From Hyphomicrobiales bacterium (GTDB lineage: Bacteria > Pseudomonadota > Alphaproteobacteria > Rhizobiales > Aestuariivirgaceae), in assembly GCA_016710435.1 (NCBI GenBank), contig JADJVV010000001.1, positions 496,001 through 560,000 of the forward strand: DNA of 64,000 nt, in the 5' to 3' direction. The notes under the pieces are model-generated. The model made no database searches, was not told the DNA's origin, and saw nothing but the letters and a program-made list of their open reading frames with translations. The position numbers and the translations under genes are program-made. Of this stretch, positions 48,736-57,319 are shown in pieces; within the stretch, counting starts at the first letter, position 1, and every line of letters starts with the position of its first letter.

Positions 48736-51187
48736 AGCGCCTGAGCCGCAAGGCATTGCCCAGCACGAACACACTCGACATGGCCATGGCGCCCGCCGCC
48801 AGCATGGGCGAGAGCAGCGTTCCGGTGAACGGATAGAGCGCACCCGCCGCAACGGGGATGAGCACCACGTTGTAGGCGAAGGCCCAGAACAGGTTCTGCC
48901 GGATATTGCGCAGCGTCGCCCGCGACAGGCGGATGGCCCGCAGCACGCCGGTGAGATCGCCCGACATCAACACCACGTCGGCACTTTCGATGGCAACGTC
49001 CGTGCCCGTGCCGATGGCGATGCCGATATCCGCCGCCGCAAGGGCCGGCGCATCATTGATGCCGTCGCCCACGAAGGCCAGCGTGGCTCCGGGCTTGCGC
49101 AGGGCCTCCAGCGCTTTCACTTTTCCGTCGGGCAGCACATCGGCGACGATGTCATCGATACCGAGCATCCGGCCAATGGCCTGCGCCGTGCGGCGGTTGT
49201 CGCCCGTGATCAGCGCAACATGCAAGCCTTCCTGCTTGAGCGCCGCAATGACCTGGGCGGACTCGCGCTTGACGGGATCGGACACGGCGATGATTGCGGC
49301 GAGCTTGCCGTCAATTGCAGCATACAAGGGCGTCTTGCCTTCTGTTGCCAGCCGTTCGGCTGACGCGCCAAACACCGCAACGTCAACGCCAAGCCTTGCC
49401 ATGTAGCGCGCCGCACCAACGGCAACCTCGCGACCCGCAACCTGCGCACGGGCGCCGAAACCTGGCACGGCTTCAAAGCCCGACACCGGAGGAACGGCGA
49501 GACCCTCGGCCTGTGCGGCGGCGGCGATGGCCTTTGCAATCGGGTGTTCCGATTGCGATTCAACTGACGCAACAAGAGGCAGCACCGTGCCACGGTCAAA
49601 ACCGGCAGCGGCCTCCAGGTCTGTCAGGACGGGATGGCCCTGCGTGAGCGTTCCCGTCTTGTCGAAGGCGATCACATCTGCCGATTTCAGGGTCTGCAAT
49701 GCCTCGCCCTTGCGGAACAACACGCCAAGCTCCGCCGCCCGCCCCGTGCCCACCATGATCGACGTCGGCGTCGCCAGTCCCATGGCGCAGGGGCAGGCGA
49801 TGATGAGAACGGCGACGGCGTTGACGAGCGCGAAGGAGAGCGCGGGTGCGGGACCAAAGGTGAGCCACAGCACGAAGGTGACAAGGGCAGCCGCAACGAC
49901 CGCCGGCACGAACCAGGCCGTCACTTCATCGACGATGCCCTGGATCGGCAGCTTGGACCCTTGCGCCGTTTCCACCATGCGGATGATCTGCGCCAGCAAG
50001 GTATCGGCCCCCACCTTGGTGGCACGATAGGTGAAGCTGCCGGTGGTGTTCATCGTGCCGCCGACGACAGCGCTGCCATCCTCCTTGGCGGCCGGGACCG
50101 GTTCGCCCGTCACCATGGATTCATCCACATAGGACGCACCTGCGATCACCACGCCATCCACCGGCAGGCGTTCGCCGGGGCGCACCTGGATCACATCTCC
50201 CGCGGCCACTTCGTCCAGCGGCATGTCAATGAAGACGCCGTCACGCTCCACCCGCGCCGATTTGGCCTGCAGTCCCACAAGCCGGCTGATCGCTTCACTG
50301 GTGCGGCCCTTGGCGCGCGCTTCCAGATAGCGCCCGAACAGGATCAGCGTGACGATGACAGCGGCCGCTTCATAATAGACATTGACGGTGCCCGCAGGCA
50401 GCAGCGACGGCATGAATGTCGCCACGGCGGAATAGGCCCAGGCCGCCGTGGCGCCGAGCACGACAAGCGAATTCATGTCAGGAGAGAGGCGCAGGATCGC
50501 GGGGATGCCCTTGCGGTAGAAGCGCAAACCCGGCCCGAACAGCACCACGGTCGTCAGCACGAAATAGACGGGATAGAGCCACCAGCGCTGGCCATGCAGC
50601 GCGTGATGCCAGGAATTGAATGCATGCGACCCCATCTCCAGCACAAAGAGCGGCAGCGTCAGCCCGGCTGAAATCAGGAGATCGCGCAGCAGGCGGTGGC
50701 GCTCGGCGTCCTTTGCATCCCGGCCCGCCGCTTCTGCCGCCGGCGTCCGTGCCAGCCGGTGCGTGCCGTAGCCCGCCTTGCGAATGGCGGCTTCGATGTC
50801 GGCCAGCCCCTTGCCGCCGGGCAACACCTGCACCGTCGCTCTTTCCGTCGCCAGATTGACGTTTGCGGAGATGACGCCGGGTGTTGCAGCGATGGCCTTT
50901 TCCACACGCCGCACGCAGGAGGCACAGGTCATGCCATCAACGCCGATCTCCAGGCTCTCGCTTGACGCGCCATAGCCTGCGCCGCGGATGGCCGCGAGAA
51001 CGGCCTGCGCATCGGCCTGCTCCCCAAGGTCCACATCGACCCGTTCGGTGGCGAGATTGGCGGCCGCCTTGGCCACGCCGGGAACAGCCGCCACGGCCTT
51101 CTCCACGCGCCGCACGCAGGAGGCACAGGTCATGCCCTCCACCGGAATGCTGAGGTGGACGGCCGATGATTCTGGATCGCGCAACAT
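48725..51187 (-). CDS. copA: Copper-exporting P-type ATPase
   Basis: An 820-residue P1B-type ATPase. Two N-terminal heavy-metal domains each carry GMTCASCVRRVEKA (about 18-31 and 85-98). The transmembrane metal site is CPC in IIACPCAMGLATP (about 462-474). The P-domain has DKTGTLTQG (about 505), HP in SEHPIAKAI, TGDNR and GDGINDAPAL (about 700-709). This is the CopA signature for Cu(I). The copper pump is divergent from a CopZ-like chaperone with a CueR-like box between them. Confidence 0.95.
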   Translation of the reverse strand: MLRDPESSAVHLSIPVEGMTCASCVRRVEKAVAAVPGVAKAAANLATERVDVDLGEQADAQAVLAAIRGAGYGASSESLEIGVDGMTCASCVRRVEKAIAATPGVISANVNLATERATVQVLPGGKGLADIEAAIRKAGYGTHRLARTPAAEAAGRDAKDAERHRLLRDLLISAGLTLPLFVLEMGSHAFNSWHHALHGQRWWLYPVYFVLTTVVLFGPGLRFYRKGIPAILRLSPDMNSLVVLGATAAWAYSAVATFMPSLLPAGTVNVYYEAAAVIVTLILFGRYLEARAKGRTSEAISRLVGLQAKSARVERDGVFIDMPLDEVAAGDVIQVRPGERLPVDGVVIAGASYVDESMVTGEPVPAAKEDGSAVVGGTMNTTGSFTYRATKVGADTLLAQIIRMVETAQGSKLPIQGIVDEVTAWFVPAVVAAALVTFVLWLTFGPAPALSFALVNAVAVLIIACPCAMGLATPTSIMVGTGRAAELGVLFRKGEALQTLKSADVIAFDKTGTLTQGHPVLTDLEAAAGFDRGTVLPLVASVESQSEHPIAKAIAAAAQAEGLAVPPVSGFEAVPGFGARAQVAGREVAVGAARYMARLGVDVAVFGASAERLATEGKTPLYAAIDGKLAAIIAVSDPVKRESAQVIAALKQEGLHVALITGDNRRTAQAIGRMLGIDDIVADVLPDGKVKALEALRKPGATLAFVGDGINDAPALAAADIGIAIGTGTDVAIESADVVLMSGDLTGVLRAIRLSRATLRNIRQNLFWAFAYNVVLIPVAAGALYPFTGTLLSPMLAAGAMAMSSVFVLGNALRLRRFNA

Positions 51188-51230
51188 GATTTTGTCTCTG
51201 TCTACTGTTCAGGTTGGTAAGCGATGTGGG

Positions 51231-51253
51231 GCTTCCAACGCTGGCAAGGTCAA
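51231..51253 (-). promoter_or_regulatory. CueR-like operator/promoter of copA
   Basis: On the minus strand TTGACC (51253-51248) is followed by CTTGCCAGCGTTGGAAG (51249-51232 region). CTTCCA and TGGCAAG are inverted around ACGC, the layout of the CueR/CopR box where the dyad sits in an over-long spacer. A -10 hexamer is not convincing. No cueR gene is in the window, so the regulator would be elsewhere. Confidence 0.55.
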
Positions 51254-51367
51254 GGGCCCAATGATACGGCCTGCGTCGCCAGCACCCCTGCCCCGCTCTT
51301 CCGCACCCGGACGGGTCAGCCTATATATATGCACATTCCCGCATATTGCACATACGGAGACAGTGAG

Positions 51368-51568
51368 ATGATCAAGTTGAACGTGCCCGACATGTCCTGC
51401 GGACATTGTGTCGGCACCATCACGGAGGCGATCCACAAGGTTGATCCGGCGGCGACCGTGAAGACCGACCTCGCGGCAAAGACGGTGACGGTGGAAACGT
51501 CGCAACCGGTCTCGGCCATCGCCCGGGTGGTCGATGACGCAGGTTATCCCAACTCCCCGGCGGCCTGA
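51368..51568 (+). CDS. copZ: CopZ-like copper chaperone
   Basis: A 66-residue protein consisting of one heavy-metal-associated domain, with the copper-binding motif MSCGHC (about 9-14) and the ferredoxin-like fold marks VKTDLAAKTVTVET. GGAG lies about 8 bases before the ATG at 51368. It delivers Cu(I) to CopA-type pumps and lies divergent from copA. An AT-rich TATATATATG stretch (51320-51330) may be its -10 region. Confidence 0.88.
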   Translation: MIKLNVPDMSCGHCVGTITEAIHKVDPAATVKTDLAAKTVTVETSQPVSAIARVVDDAGYPNSPAA

Positions 51569-51580
51569 GCCCCCGGAGGT

Positions 51581-52012
51581 TTAGGCGTCGAGCTTGTCCA
51601 ATGCCTCGACATTGGCGGCGGATGCGCCCTTGGGATCGAAGCTGGACGAGAGCCACTTGTCGGCGATGTCCTTGGCCAGTTCGGCGCCAATGACGCGCGC
51701 ACCCATGGTGATGATCTGGGCGTTGTTCGACGTGGCCGCCTTGCCGCCCGAGTAGGTATCGTGCGTCAGCGCCGCGCGAATGCCCGGCACCTTGTTGGCG
51801 GCGATGCACACGCCAATGCCCGTTCCGCAGCACAGGATCGCCCGGTCGAACTCGCCCGCCTTCACGCGCTTGGCAACTCCTGCCGCAAGGTCGGCATAGA
51901 AGCCGCCAGCGGTGAGGTTGCTCACCTCATATCCGCCCTTGGCCTTGAGATGGGCTTCGAGCGCATCGGCAAGGGGTTTGCCGGCGCTGTCACCGGCGAG
52001 TGCGATTTTCAT
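51581..52012 (-). CDS. RpiB/EryI-like sugar-phosphate isomerase
   Basis: A 143-residue LacA/RpiB family protein. CCGTGIGVCIAANK (about 61-74) is the active-site Cys loop, and GARVIG is present. RpiB interconverts ribose-5- and ribulose-5-phosphate; the closest relatives in polyol loci (EryI) act on tetrose phosphates in erythritol breakdown. Because a TpiA-like gene lies just upstream (4-base gap) and a SorC regulator diverges from both, the EryI role is preferred (inference). Confidence 0.85.
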   Translation of the reverse strand: MKIALAGDSAGKPLADALEAHLKAKGGYEVSNLTAGGFYADLAAGVAKRVKAGEFDRAILCCGTGIGVCIAANKVPGIRAALTHDTYSGGKAATSNNAQIITMGARVIGAELAKDIADKWLSSSFDPKGASAANVEALDKLDA

Positions 52013-52015
52013 GGG

Positions 52016-52786
52016 TCAGGCCTCCAATGAACGGGTCACAGATTCAAGAATGCCGAGGTAGCCGTGCGGCTCCCAGGCAGAGCGGCCGATGAACAGGCCG
52101 TCGATGCTGTCACGGCCCGCCAGCGCCACGCAATTCTGCGGATTGACGCTGCCGCCGTAGAGAATGGGAAGAGCTTCGCCGGCGATCTCCTTCGTGAGCG
52201 CCTTCAGGCGGCGGTGCTGGTCGGCGGCGAAATCAGGATCGGCGGGGATGCCGCCTTCGCCGATGGACCACACCGGCTCATAGGCAATCACCACATGGCC
52301 CAGCGCCTGCTTGCCCACATGCTTGAGGGCATAGCGCGTCTGCTTGGCCAGCACATCCGCCGTGGCGCCTGTCTCATATTCGCTGCGTGTGTCACCGATG
52401 CAGACGAGTGCGGTGAGGCCGTGCGCAAGGCACGCCTTGACCTTCAGGCCCACGGCTTCGTCGGTCTCGTTGAAGAACGTCCGGCGTTCACTGTGGCCGA
52501 GTTCCACCAGTGTGGCACCACAGTCCTTCACCATCAGGGGCGAGACCTCGCCGGTCCATGCGCCCTTGTCGTCCCAATGCATGTTCTGCGCACCAACCTT
52601 GACGCGCGTTCCCTTCAGCAGGTCTGCGACTTCGGCGATGTAGGGAAACGGCGGCACGATGAACGGCTGCACCGCCGCCGATTGCGCCAGTGGCGATGAT
52701 TTGAGGATTTCGGCGTAGCTGAGCGCATCCGCGCGCAGCTTGTTCATTTTCCAGCTTGTGCCGATCCACGGAACCTTGCGCGCCAC
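52016..52786 (-). CDS. TpiA/EryH-like isomerase
   Basis: A 256-residue TIM-barrel isomerase. The catalytic residues are Lys in GTSWKMNK (about 8-15), His in ELGHSERR (about 99) and Glu in AYEPVWSIG (about 172). The flexible loop 6 is GEGGIPAD instead of the usual GTGKTA, a difference seen in the EryH/TpiA2 enzymes of erythritol breakdown, so classical triose phosphate isomerase is less likely. The GTG at 52786 is chosen; frames upstream lack a site. Operon partner of the RpiB-like gene. Confidence 0.85.
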   Translation of the reverse strand: MARKVPWIGTSWKMNKLRADALSYAEILKSSPLAQSAAVQPFIVPPFPYIAEVADLLKGTRVKVGAQNMHWDDKGAWTGEVSPLMVKDCGATLVELGHSERRTFFNETDEAVGLKVKACLAHGLTALVCIGDTRSEYETGATADVLAKQTRYALKHVGKQALGHVVIAYEPVWSIGEGGIPADPDFAADQHRRLKALTKEIAGEALPILYGGSVNPQNCVALAGRDSIDGLFIGRSAWEPHGYLGILESVTRSLEA

Positions 52787-52946
52787 GACCTTTCGTCTCC
52801 CATTGATAATGTACAGCAAAACACAAAATGCGGCGGCTGCACAACACGGCGGAAGGCCCTGCATGTGCAGCGCAGCATCTTTTTCAGTTGACTCCAAGGC
52901 TAGTCTGAAAAATATTGCACCTCAAGAAAAATAATTCACAACCGAA
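52787..52946. promoter_or_regulatory. Divergent promoter region of the polyol locus
   Basis: 160 bases between the TpiA-like start (minus) and the SorC-family regulator (plus), notably AT-rich at 52900-52940 (AAAAATATTGCAC, AAAAATAATTCAC). It should contain the SorC operator controlling both directions. I could not single out a clear palindrome. Confidence 0.4.
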
Positions 52947-53969
52947 ATGGGAGTGCGCTTGAACCAGATGCCGCCAGCCGTGCAGGTGGACGAGGAGGCC
53001 GCGTTGGCCGCTCGTGCGGCATGGCTGCATTTTGCCGGCGGCAAGACGCAGGGCGAAGTGGCCGAGCTGCTGGGCGTGCAATCCACCAAGGCCCATCGCC
53101 TGATTGCCCGCGCCCGCAACGATGGATTGATCCGCGTCATTGTCGAAGGCCCCATTGCCGGCTGCATCGAACTGGAAGAGCGCCTGAAGGCCATGCACGG
53201 CCTTGGTCATTGCGAGGTGGTGCCGAACATCGATGAAGGTGGGCTGCCGTTGCGCACCCTCGGCATCGCGGGCGCCCGCTACATCCGCAACCTGATTGAA
53301 AGCCGCCGCCATGACCTGATCGGCTTCGGCCATGGCCGGACCCTCGCCGCGGCCATCGACCTGATGGCCAGCGTGGATGGCAAGGGCACCAGATTCGTCT
53401 CGCTCCTCGGCGGCCTGACGCGCCGCTTTGCCGCCAGCCCCTTCGACGTTATCCACAAGCTCGCCGAGCGCACCAGCGCCGAAGCCTACGTGATGCCCGT
53501 GCCCTTCTTCGCCAACTCGGCGAAGGACCGCCAGGTGCTGGAAGCCCAGTATGGCGTCTCGGATGTGATCGCCATGGCCAAGCAGGCGCAGCTTTACATC
53601 GCCGGCATCGGCGAAGTGACACGCGCCAGCTTCATCGCCTCCGCCGGCATGCTGGACGAAGACGACGTGGACGAAGTCATGAAGACCGGCGCTGCCGCCG
53701 AAATCCTCGGCCAGTTCTTTGCCGCCGACGGCACGCATCTGCCCAACAGCGTCGCCGACCGCGCGCTTGCGCCCCGCCTCGCCGACCTCAAGTCCCACGC
53801 CATTGTCGCCCTTGCGGGTGGCACCACGAAAACTCAGGCCATCCGATCGATTCTCGCGAGCGGACTCCTTTTCGGCCTGATCACCGACGAGGCGACCGCG
53901 CGCCGCCTCGTTGCCGCCAAACCGGGTCGCCAGCCCGGCAAGAAGAACGGAAAATCCGCACCGGGCTAA
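52947..53969 (+). CDS. SorC/DeoR-like transcriptional regulator (EryD-like)
   Basis: A 340-residue SorC-family regulator: N-terminal helix-turn-helix GKTQGEVAELLGVQSTKAHRL (in two parts, about 31-50), then a sugar-phosphate-binding domain with GFGHGRTLAAAID (about 130) and SLLGGLTRRF. It resembles EryD, the erythritol repressor. The exact start is uncertain: ATG 52947 has no ribosome site; TTG 52959 is preceded by GGGAG. It probably responds to a phosphorylated polyol and controls the flanking genes in both directions (inference). Confidence 0.85.
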   Translation: MGVRLNQMPPAVQVDEEAALAARAAWLHFAGGKTQGEVAELLGVQSTKAHRLIARARNDGLIRVIVEGPIAGCIELEERLKAMHGLGHCEVVPNIDEGGLPLRTLGIAGARYIRNLIESRRHDLIGFGHGRTLAAAIDLMASVDGKGTRFVSLLGGLTRRFAASPFDVIHKLAERTSAEAYVMPVPFFANSAKDRQVLEAQYGVSDVIAMAKQAQLYIAGIGEVTRASFIASAGMLDEDDVDEVMKTGAAAEILGQFFAADGTHLPNSVADRALAPRLADLKSHAIVALAGGTTKTQAIRSILASGLLFGLITDEATARRLVAAKPGRQPGKKNGKSAPG

Positions 53970-54002
53970 CCCAAGACGAGTACATCAACGGAGGATCTGA
54001 GA

Positions 54003-55442
54003 ATGTACGACAAGGAAAAGGGACTGTTTGAAGCCTTCGTGGCCGGCAAGATGAGCCGCCGCGAACTTCTGCAGGCAACCGGCAAGCTCGGCCTTTCGGC
54101 CACGGCTTCCGGCCTGCTCATCAACCAGGCGCAGACCCGCGCCATGGCTGCCGATTTCGACTGGATGAAGTACAAGGGCACCAAGCTCAAGCTGCTGCTC
54201 AACAAGCATCCTTATGCCGACGCCATGATCGCCGACATCGAGAACTTCAAGACGATGACCGGCATGGACATCTCCTGGGACATCTTCCCGGAAGACGTCT
54301 ACTTCGACAAGGTGACGGCAGCGCTGTCCTCCGGCTCGGGTGAATACGACGCCTTCATGACCGGCGCCTACATGACCTGGACCTACGGCCCCGCCGGCTG
54401 GATCGACGACCTCAACGAGTACATCAAGGACCCGGCCAAGACGAACCCCAACTTCAATTGGGAAGACGTGTTGCCGGGCCTGCGCGCCTCCACCTCGTGG
54501 AACGGCGTTCCCGGTGGCGAACTGGGTTCCGCCGACGCCAAGCAGTGGTGCATGCCCTGGGGCTATGAGCTCAACAACATCTCCTACAACAAGAAGATGT
54601 TCGACAAGGTGGGCGTGCAGCCGCCGAAGAACATCGACGAGATGGTGGCGACCTCGGCCAAGCTCACCAAGGACTTGGGCGGACCGTACGGCATCGGCGT
54701 GCGCGGCTCGCGCTCCTGGGCCTCGATCCACCCGGGCTTCCTCTCGGGCTATGCCAACTTCGGTGAGAAGGACTTCAACGTCACCGACGGCAAGCTGAAG
54801 GCCGCCATGAATTCGGCGGGCTCCAAGGACTACCACAAGAAGTGGGTGCAGATGATCCAGGAGTCCGGTCCGAAGGATTGGGCGAACTACACCTGGTATC
54901 AGGTCGGTACCGACCTCGGCGCCGGCGCCTCCGCCATGATCTTCGATGCCGACATTCTCGGCTACTTCATGAACGGCGGCGACAACAAGGAAGCGGGCAA
55001 CCTGGGCTATGCGCCGTTCGCGGCCAACCCGGCCGCCACGGCACCGACGCCGAACGTGTGGATCTGGTCGCTCGCCATGGCCTCGGCCGGCAAGCAGAAG
55101 GATGCCACGTGGTACTTCCTGCAATGGGCCACCTCCGTCGAGCACGACCTGTTCGGCGCCCGCAAGATGGACTTCGTCAACCCGGTCCGCGCCTCCGTCT
55201 GGAAGGACGAGGAATTCCGCAACCGCATCGACAAGTCCTATCCGGGCTACCTGAACCAGCATGACGTCTCGGCACCGGGCGCGAAGATCTACTTCACCGC
55301 CCAGCCGCTGTTCTTCGACCTCACAACGCTGTGGTCGGAAAACCTGCAGAAGATGGTCGCCAAGGAAATCCCGGTCGATGAAGGCCTGGACAAGATGGCG
55401 GCCGAAATGGACGCGAAACTGGCAGAAGCCGGCCTCGGCTGA
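54003..55442 (+). CDS. ABC transporter substrate-binding protein (CUT1, Tat-exported)
   Basis: A 479-residue periplasmic binding protein. SRRELLQATGKLGLSATASG (about 18-37) is a twin-arginine signal. The mature part has the family 1 sugar-binding pattern: YDAFMTGAYMTWTYGPAGWIDDL (in pieces, about 115-138), PWGYELNNISYNKKMFDKVG (in pieces, about 182-200) and MVATSAKLTKDLGGPYG. GGAGG precedes the ATG. Its clear partner genes are the following permeases and ATPases. Together with a FGGY kinase and polyol dehydrogenase, a sugar alcohol is the likely ligand (inference). Confidence 0.88.
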   Translation: MYDKEKGLFEAFVAGKMSRRELLQATGKLGLSATASGLLINQAQTRAMAADFDWMKYKGTKLKLLLNKHPYADAMIADIENFKTMTGMDISWDIFPEDVYFDKVTAALSSGSGEYDAFMTGAYMTWTYGPAGWIDDLNEYIKDPAKTNPNFNWEDVLPGLRASTSWNGVPGGELGSADAKQWCMPWGYELNNISYNKKMFDKVGVQPPKNIDEMVATSAKLTKDLGGPYGIGVRGSRSWASIHPGFLSGYANFGEKDFNVTDGKLKAAMNSAGSKDYHKKWVQMIQESGPKDWANYTWYQVGTDLGAGASAMIFDADILGYFMNGGDNKEAGNLGYAPFAANPAATAPTPNVWIWSLAMASAGKQKDATWYFLQWATSVEHDLFGARKMDFVNPVRASVWKDEEFRNRIDKSYPGYLNQHDVSAPGAKIYFTAQPLFFDLTTLWSENLQKMVAKEIPVDEGLDKMAAEMDAKLAEAGLG

Positions 55443-55458
55443 TCCAGCATACGACGTG

Positions 55459-55489
55459 CGGGGCCGCTTTCCTCCCTGGGGCGGCCCCG
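55459..55489 (+). repeat. Intercistronic hairpin after the binding-protein gene
   Basis: CGGGGCCGC (55459-55467), 13-base loop, GCGGCCCCG (55481-55489): a perfect 9-base stem 16 bases after the binding-protein stop, without a T tract. Position and form are as in the PotD-like operon at 39653, consistent with message protection. Confidence 0.6.
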
Positions 55490-55534
55490 TTCCTGCCTTT
55501 GACTCTCACCCGCGTGATGGGAAAGACTGGGTTC

Positions 55535-56458
55535 ATGACCTCGACCGTCCAGCCAACCGCCCCCGCAAGGCAAAGCCGCTTTGCCCGCAAGGCCCTGCCT
55601 TACCTGCTCAGCCTGCCGGCGCTCCTGATGTGCATCGGCATCCTCATCCCGTTCCTCACGGCGGTCTATTATTCGCTGCTGCGCTACCGCCTGAACCTGC
55701 CCGCCATGAAGGGCTTCATCTGGTTCCAGAACTACATCAACTTCTTCACGGACCCCAAATTCTGGAACACCCTGAAGATTTCGCTGGTCTATGCGGGGCT
55801 CACAGTCGGCCTGGAATTGCTGCTGGGACTGGCGATCGCGCTCCTCCTGCAGAAGCGCTCGCGCCTCAACAATTTCCTTTCCATTCTCCTCCTGCTTCCC
55901 CTGATGACGGCGCCAGCACTGGCAGCCCTGATGTGGAAGCTGATGACCAACCCGAATTTCGGCATTCTCAGCTACTTCGTCTCGCTGCTCGGTTTCCCCG
56001 ACATGAAATGGGGCTCGGACCCGGCGACGGCCCTCTTCACCGTCACGCTGGTGGACGTGTGGGTCTATACGCCCTTCATGATGATCCTGCTGCTCGCAGG
56101 CCTGCGCTCATTGCCGCCTGCGCCATTTGAAGCCGCAGCGCTGGATGGCGTGCCGCGAAGCTTCGTGTTCTTCCGCATCACGCTCCCCATGCTGATGCCC
56201 TACATCCTCACGGCGACGCTGTTCCGGCTGCTCGACTCCATCCAGCAGTTCGACATCATCTACGCCATGACTCAGGGCGGACCCGGCGACAAGCTGCTGG
56301 TCTTCCAGGTGCAGGCCTACCTCGACTTCTTCCAGTCCACCAATGTGGGCCGCTCCGCCGCCCTCATGATCATCCTCTGGGCCATCACCTATGCCCTCTC
56401 CAACGTCTTCATCAAGCAGTGGCTGAAACTGCGCGAGAAAGCACACGGGAACGCCTGA
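55535..56458 (+). CDS. ABC transporter permease (MalF/UgpA-like)
   Basis: A 307-residue six-span permease with the EAA loop FEAAALDGVPRSFVFFRITLP (read as EAAALDGVPRSFVFFRITLP, about 203-222). The ATG at 55535 is preferred to 55517; the nearest ribosome-like site is GGGAAAG. First permease of the polyol importer; the next permease begins 3 bases after its stop. Confidence 0.9.
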   Translation: MTSTVQPTAPARQSRFARKALPYLLSLPALLMCIGILIPFLTAVYYSLLRYRLNLPAMKGFIWFQNYINFFTDPKFWNTLKISLVYAGLTVGLELLLGLAIALLLQKRSRLNNFLSILLLLPLMTAPALAALMWKLMTNPNFGILSYFVSLLGFPDMKWGSDPATALFTVTLVDVWVYTPFMMILLLAGLRSLPPAPFEAAALDGVPRSFVFFRITLPMLMPYILTATLFRLLDSIQQFDIIYAMTQGGPGDKLLVFQVQAYLDFFQSTNVGRSAALMIILWAITYALSNVFIKQWLKLREKAHGNA

Positions 56459-56461
56459 GCC

Positions 56462-57319
56462 ATGGACCACACTTCAACACTCGAAAAACTGATCCGCGGC
56501 GTGCTCATCACGCTGGTCGTGATCTTCTTCATGTTCCCTATCGTCTGGATCGTCCTCATGAGCTTCCAGACGAATGAATCGATCCTGCGCATTCCCCCTT
56601 CGGTGGTGTTCACCCCCACCTTCGAGAACTACATCGCGCTCGTCACAGGGCAGATGAAAACGGCGGCCGGTTCCCTTGAACTGAACTTCATGCAGAACCT
56701 GTGGAATTCCGTGCTCCTGTCTTCAGCGTCGGTGGTGATCGCGCTGATCCTCGGCGTTCCCGCTGCCTATGCCTTCGCCCGCTTCAAGTTCCGCCTCGGC
56801 GAGGACATCGCCTTCACGCTGCTCTCGTTCCGCTTTGCCCCACCGCTTCTGGTGCTGCTGCCGCTGTCGCTCTATTTCAAGACGCTCGGACTCACCAATA
56901 CTTACGTCGGTCTGATCTGGGTCTACCAGTTGATCTGCCTGCCGCTGATCCTGTGGATCGTGCGTGGCTACTTCGAAGACCTGTCGCCCGACATTGAACA
57001 CGCCCACCGCATCGCGGGCTATAGCTGGTTCCAGACATTCCGGAAGATTTCCATTCCGCTGGCCTTGCCCGGCATTGCTGCGGCGGGCCTGCTGGCCTTC
57101 ATCTTCGCCTGGAACAACTTCGTCTTCGCCCTCGTGCTCGCCTCCGCCGACAAGCAGCCGGTGACCGTGGGCGCGCTCGCCTTCGTCACCGCTTCCGGCA
57201 TCCAGTACGGCCAGATTGCAGCGGCCATCATCTTCTCCATCGTCCCCACCTTCGTGCTTGCGATGTTTGCCCAGCGCTACCTCGTGGAAGGCCTTTCCCT
57301 CGGAGCCGTCAAAGGATGA
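56462..57319 (+). CDS. ABC transporter permease (MalG/UgpE-like)
   Basis: A 285-residue six-span permease. The EAA loop is HAHRIAGYSWFQTFRKISIPL (read as HAHRIAGYSWFQTFRKISIP, about 180-199), with His in place of the usual Glu, a departure found in some CUT1 permeases. It partners the preceding permease and is translationally coupled to the ATPase (ATGA overlap at 57316). Confidence 0.9.
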   Translation: MDHTSTLEKLIRGVLITLVVIFFMFPIVWIVLMSFQTNESILRIPPSVVFTPTFENYIALVTGQMKTAAGSLELNFMQNLWNSVLLSSASVVIALILGVPAAYAFARFKFRLGEDIAFTLLSFRFAPPLLVLLPLSLYFKTLGLTNTYVGLIWVYQLICLPLILWIVRGYFEDLSPDIEHAHRIAGYSWFQTFRKISIPLALPGIAAAGLLAFIFAWNNFVFALVLASADKQPVTVGALAFVTASGIQYGQIAAAIIFSIVPTFVLAMFAQRYLVEGLSLGAVKG

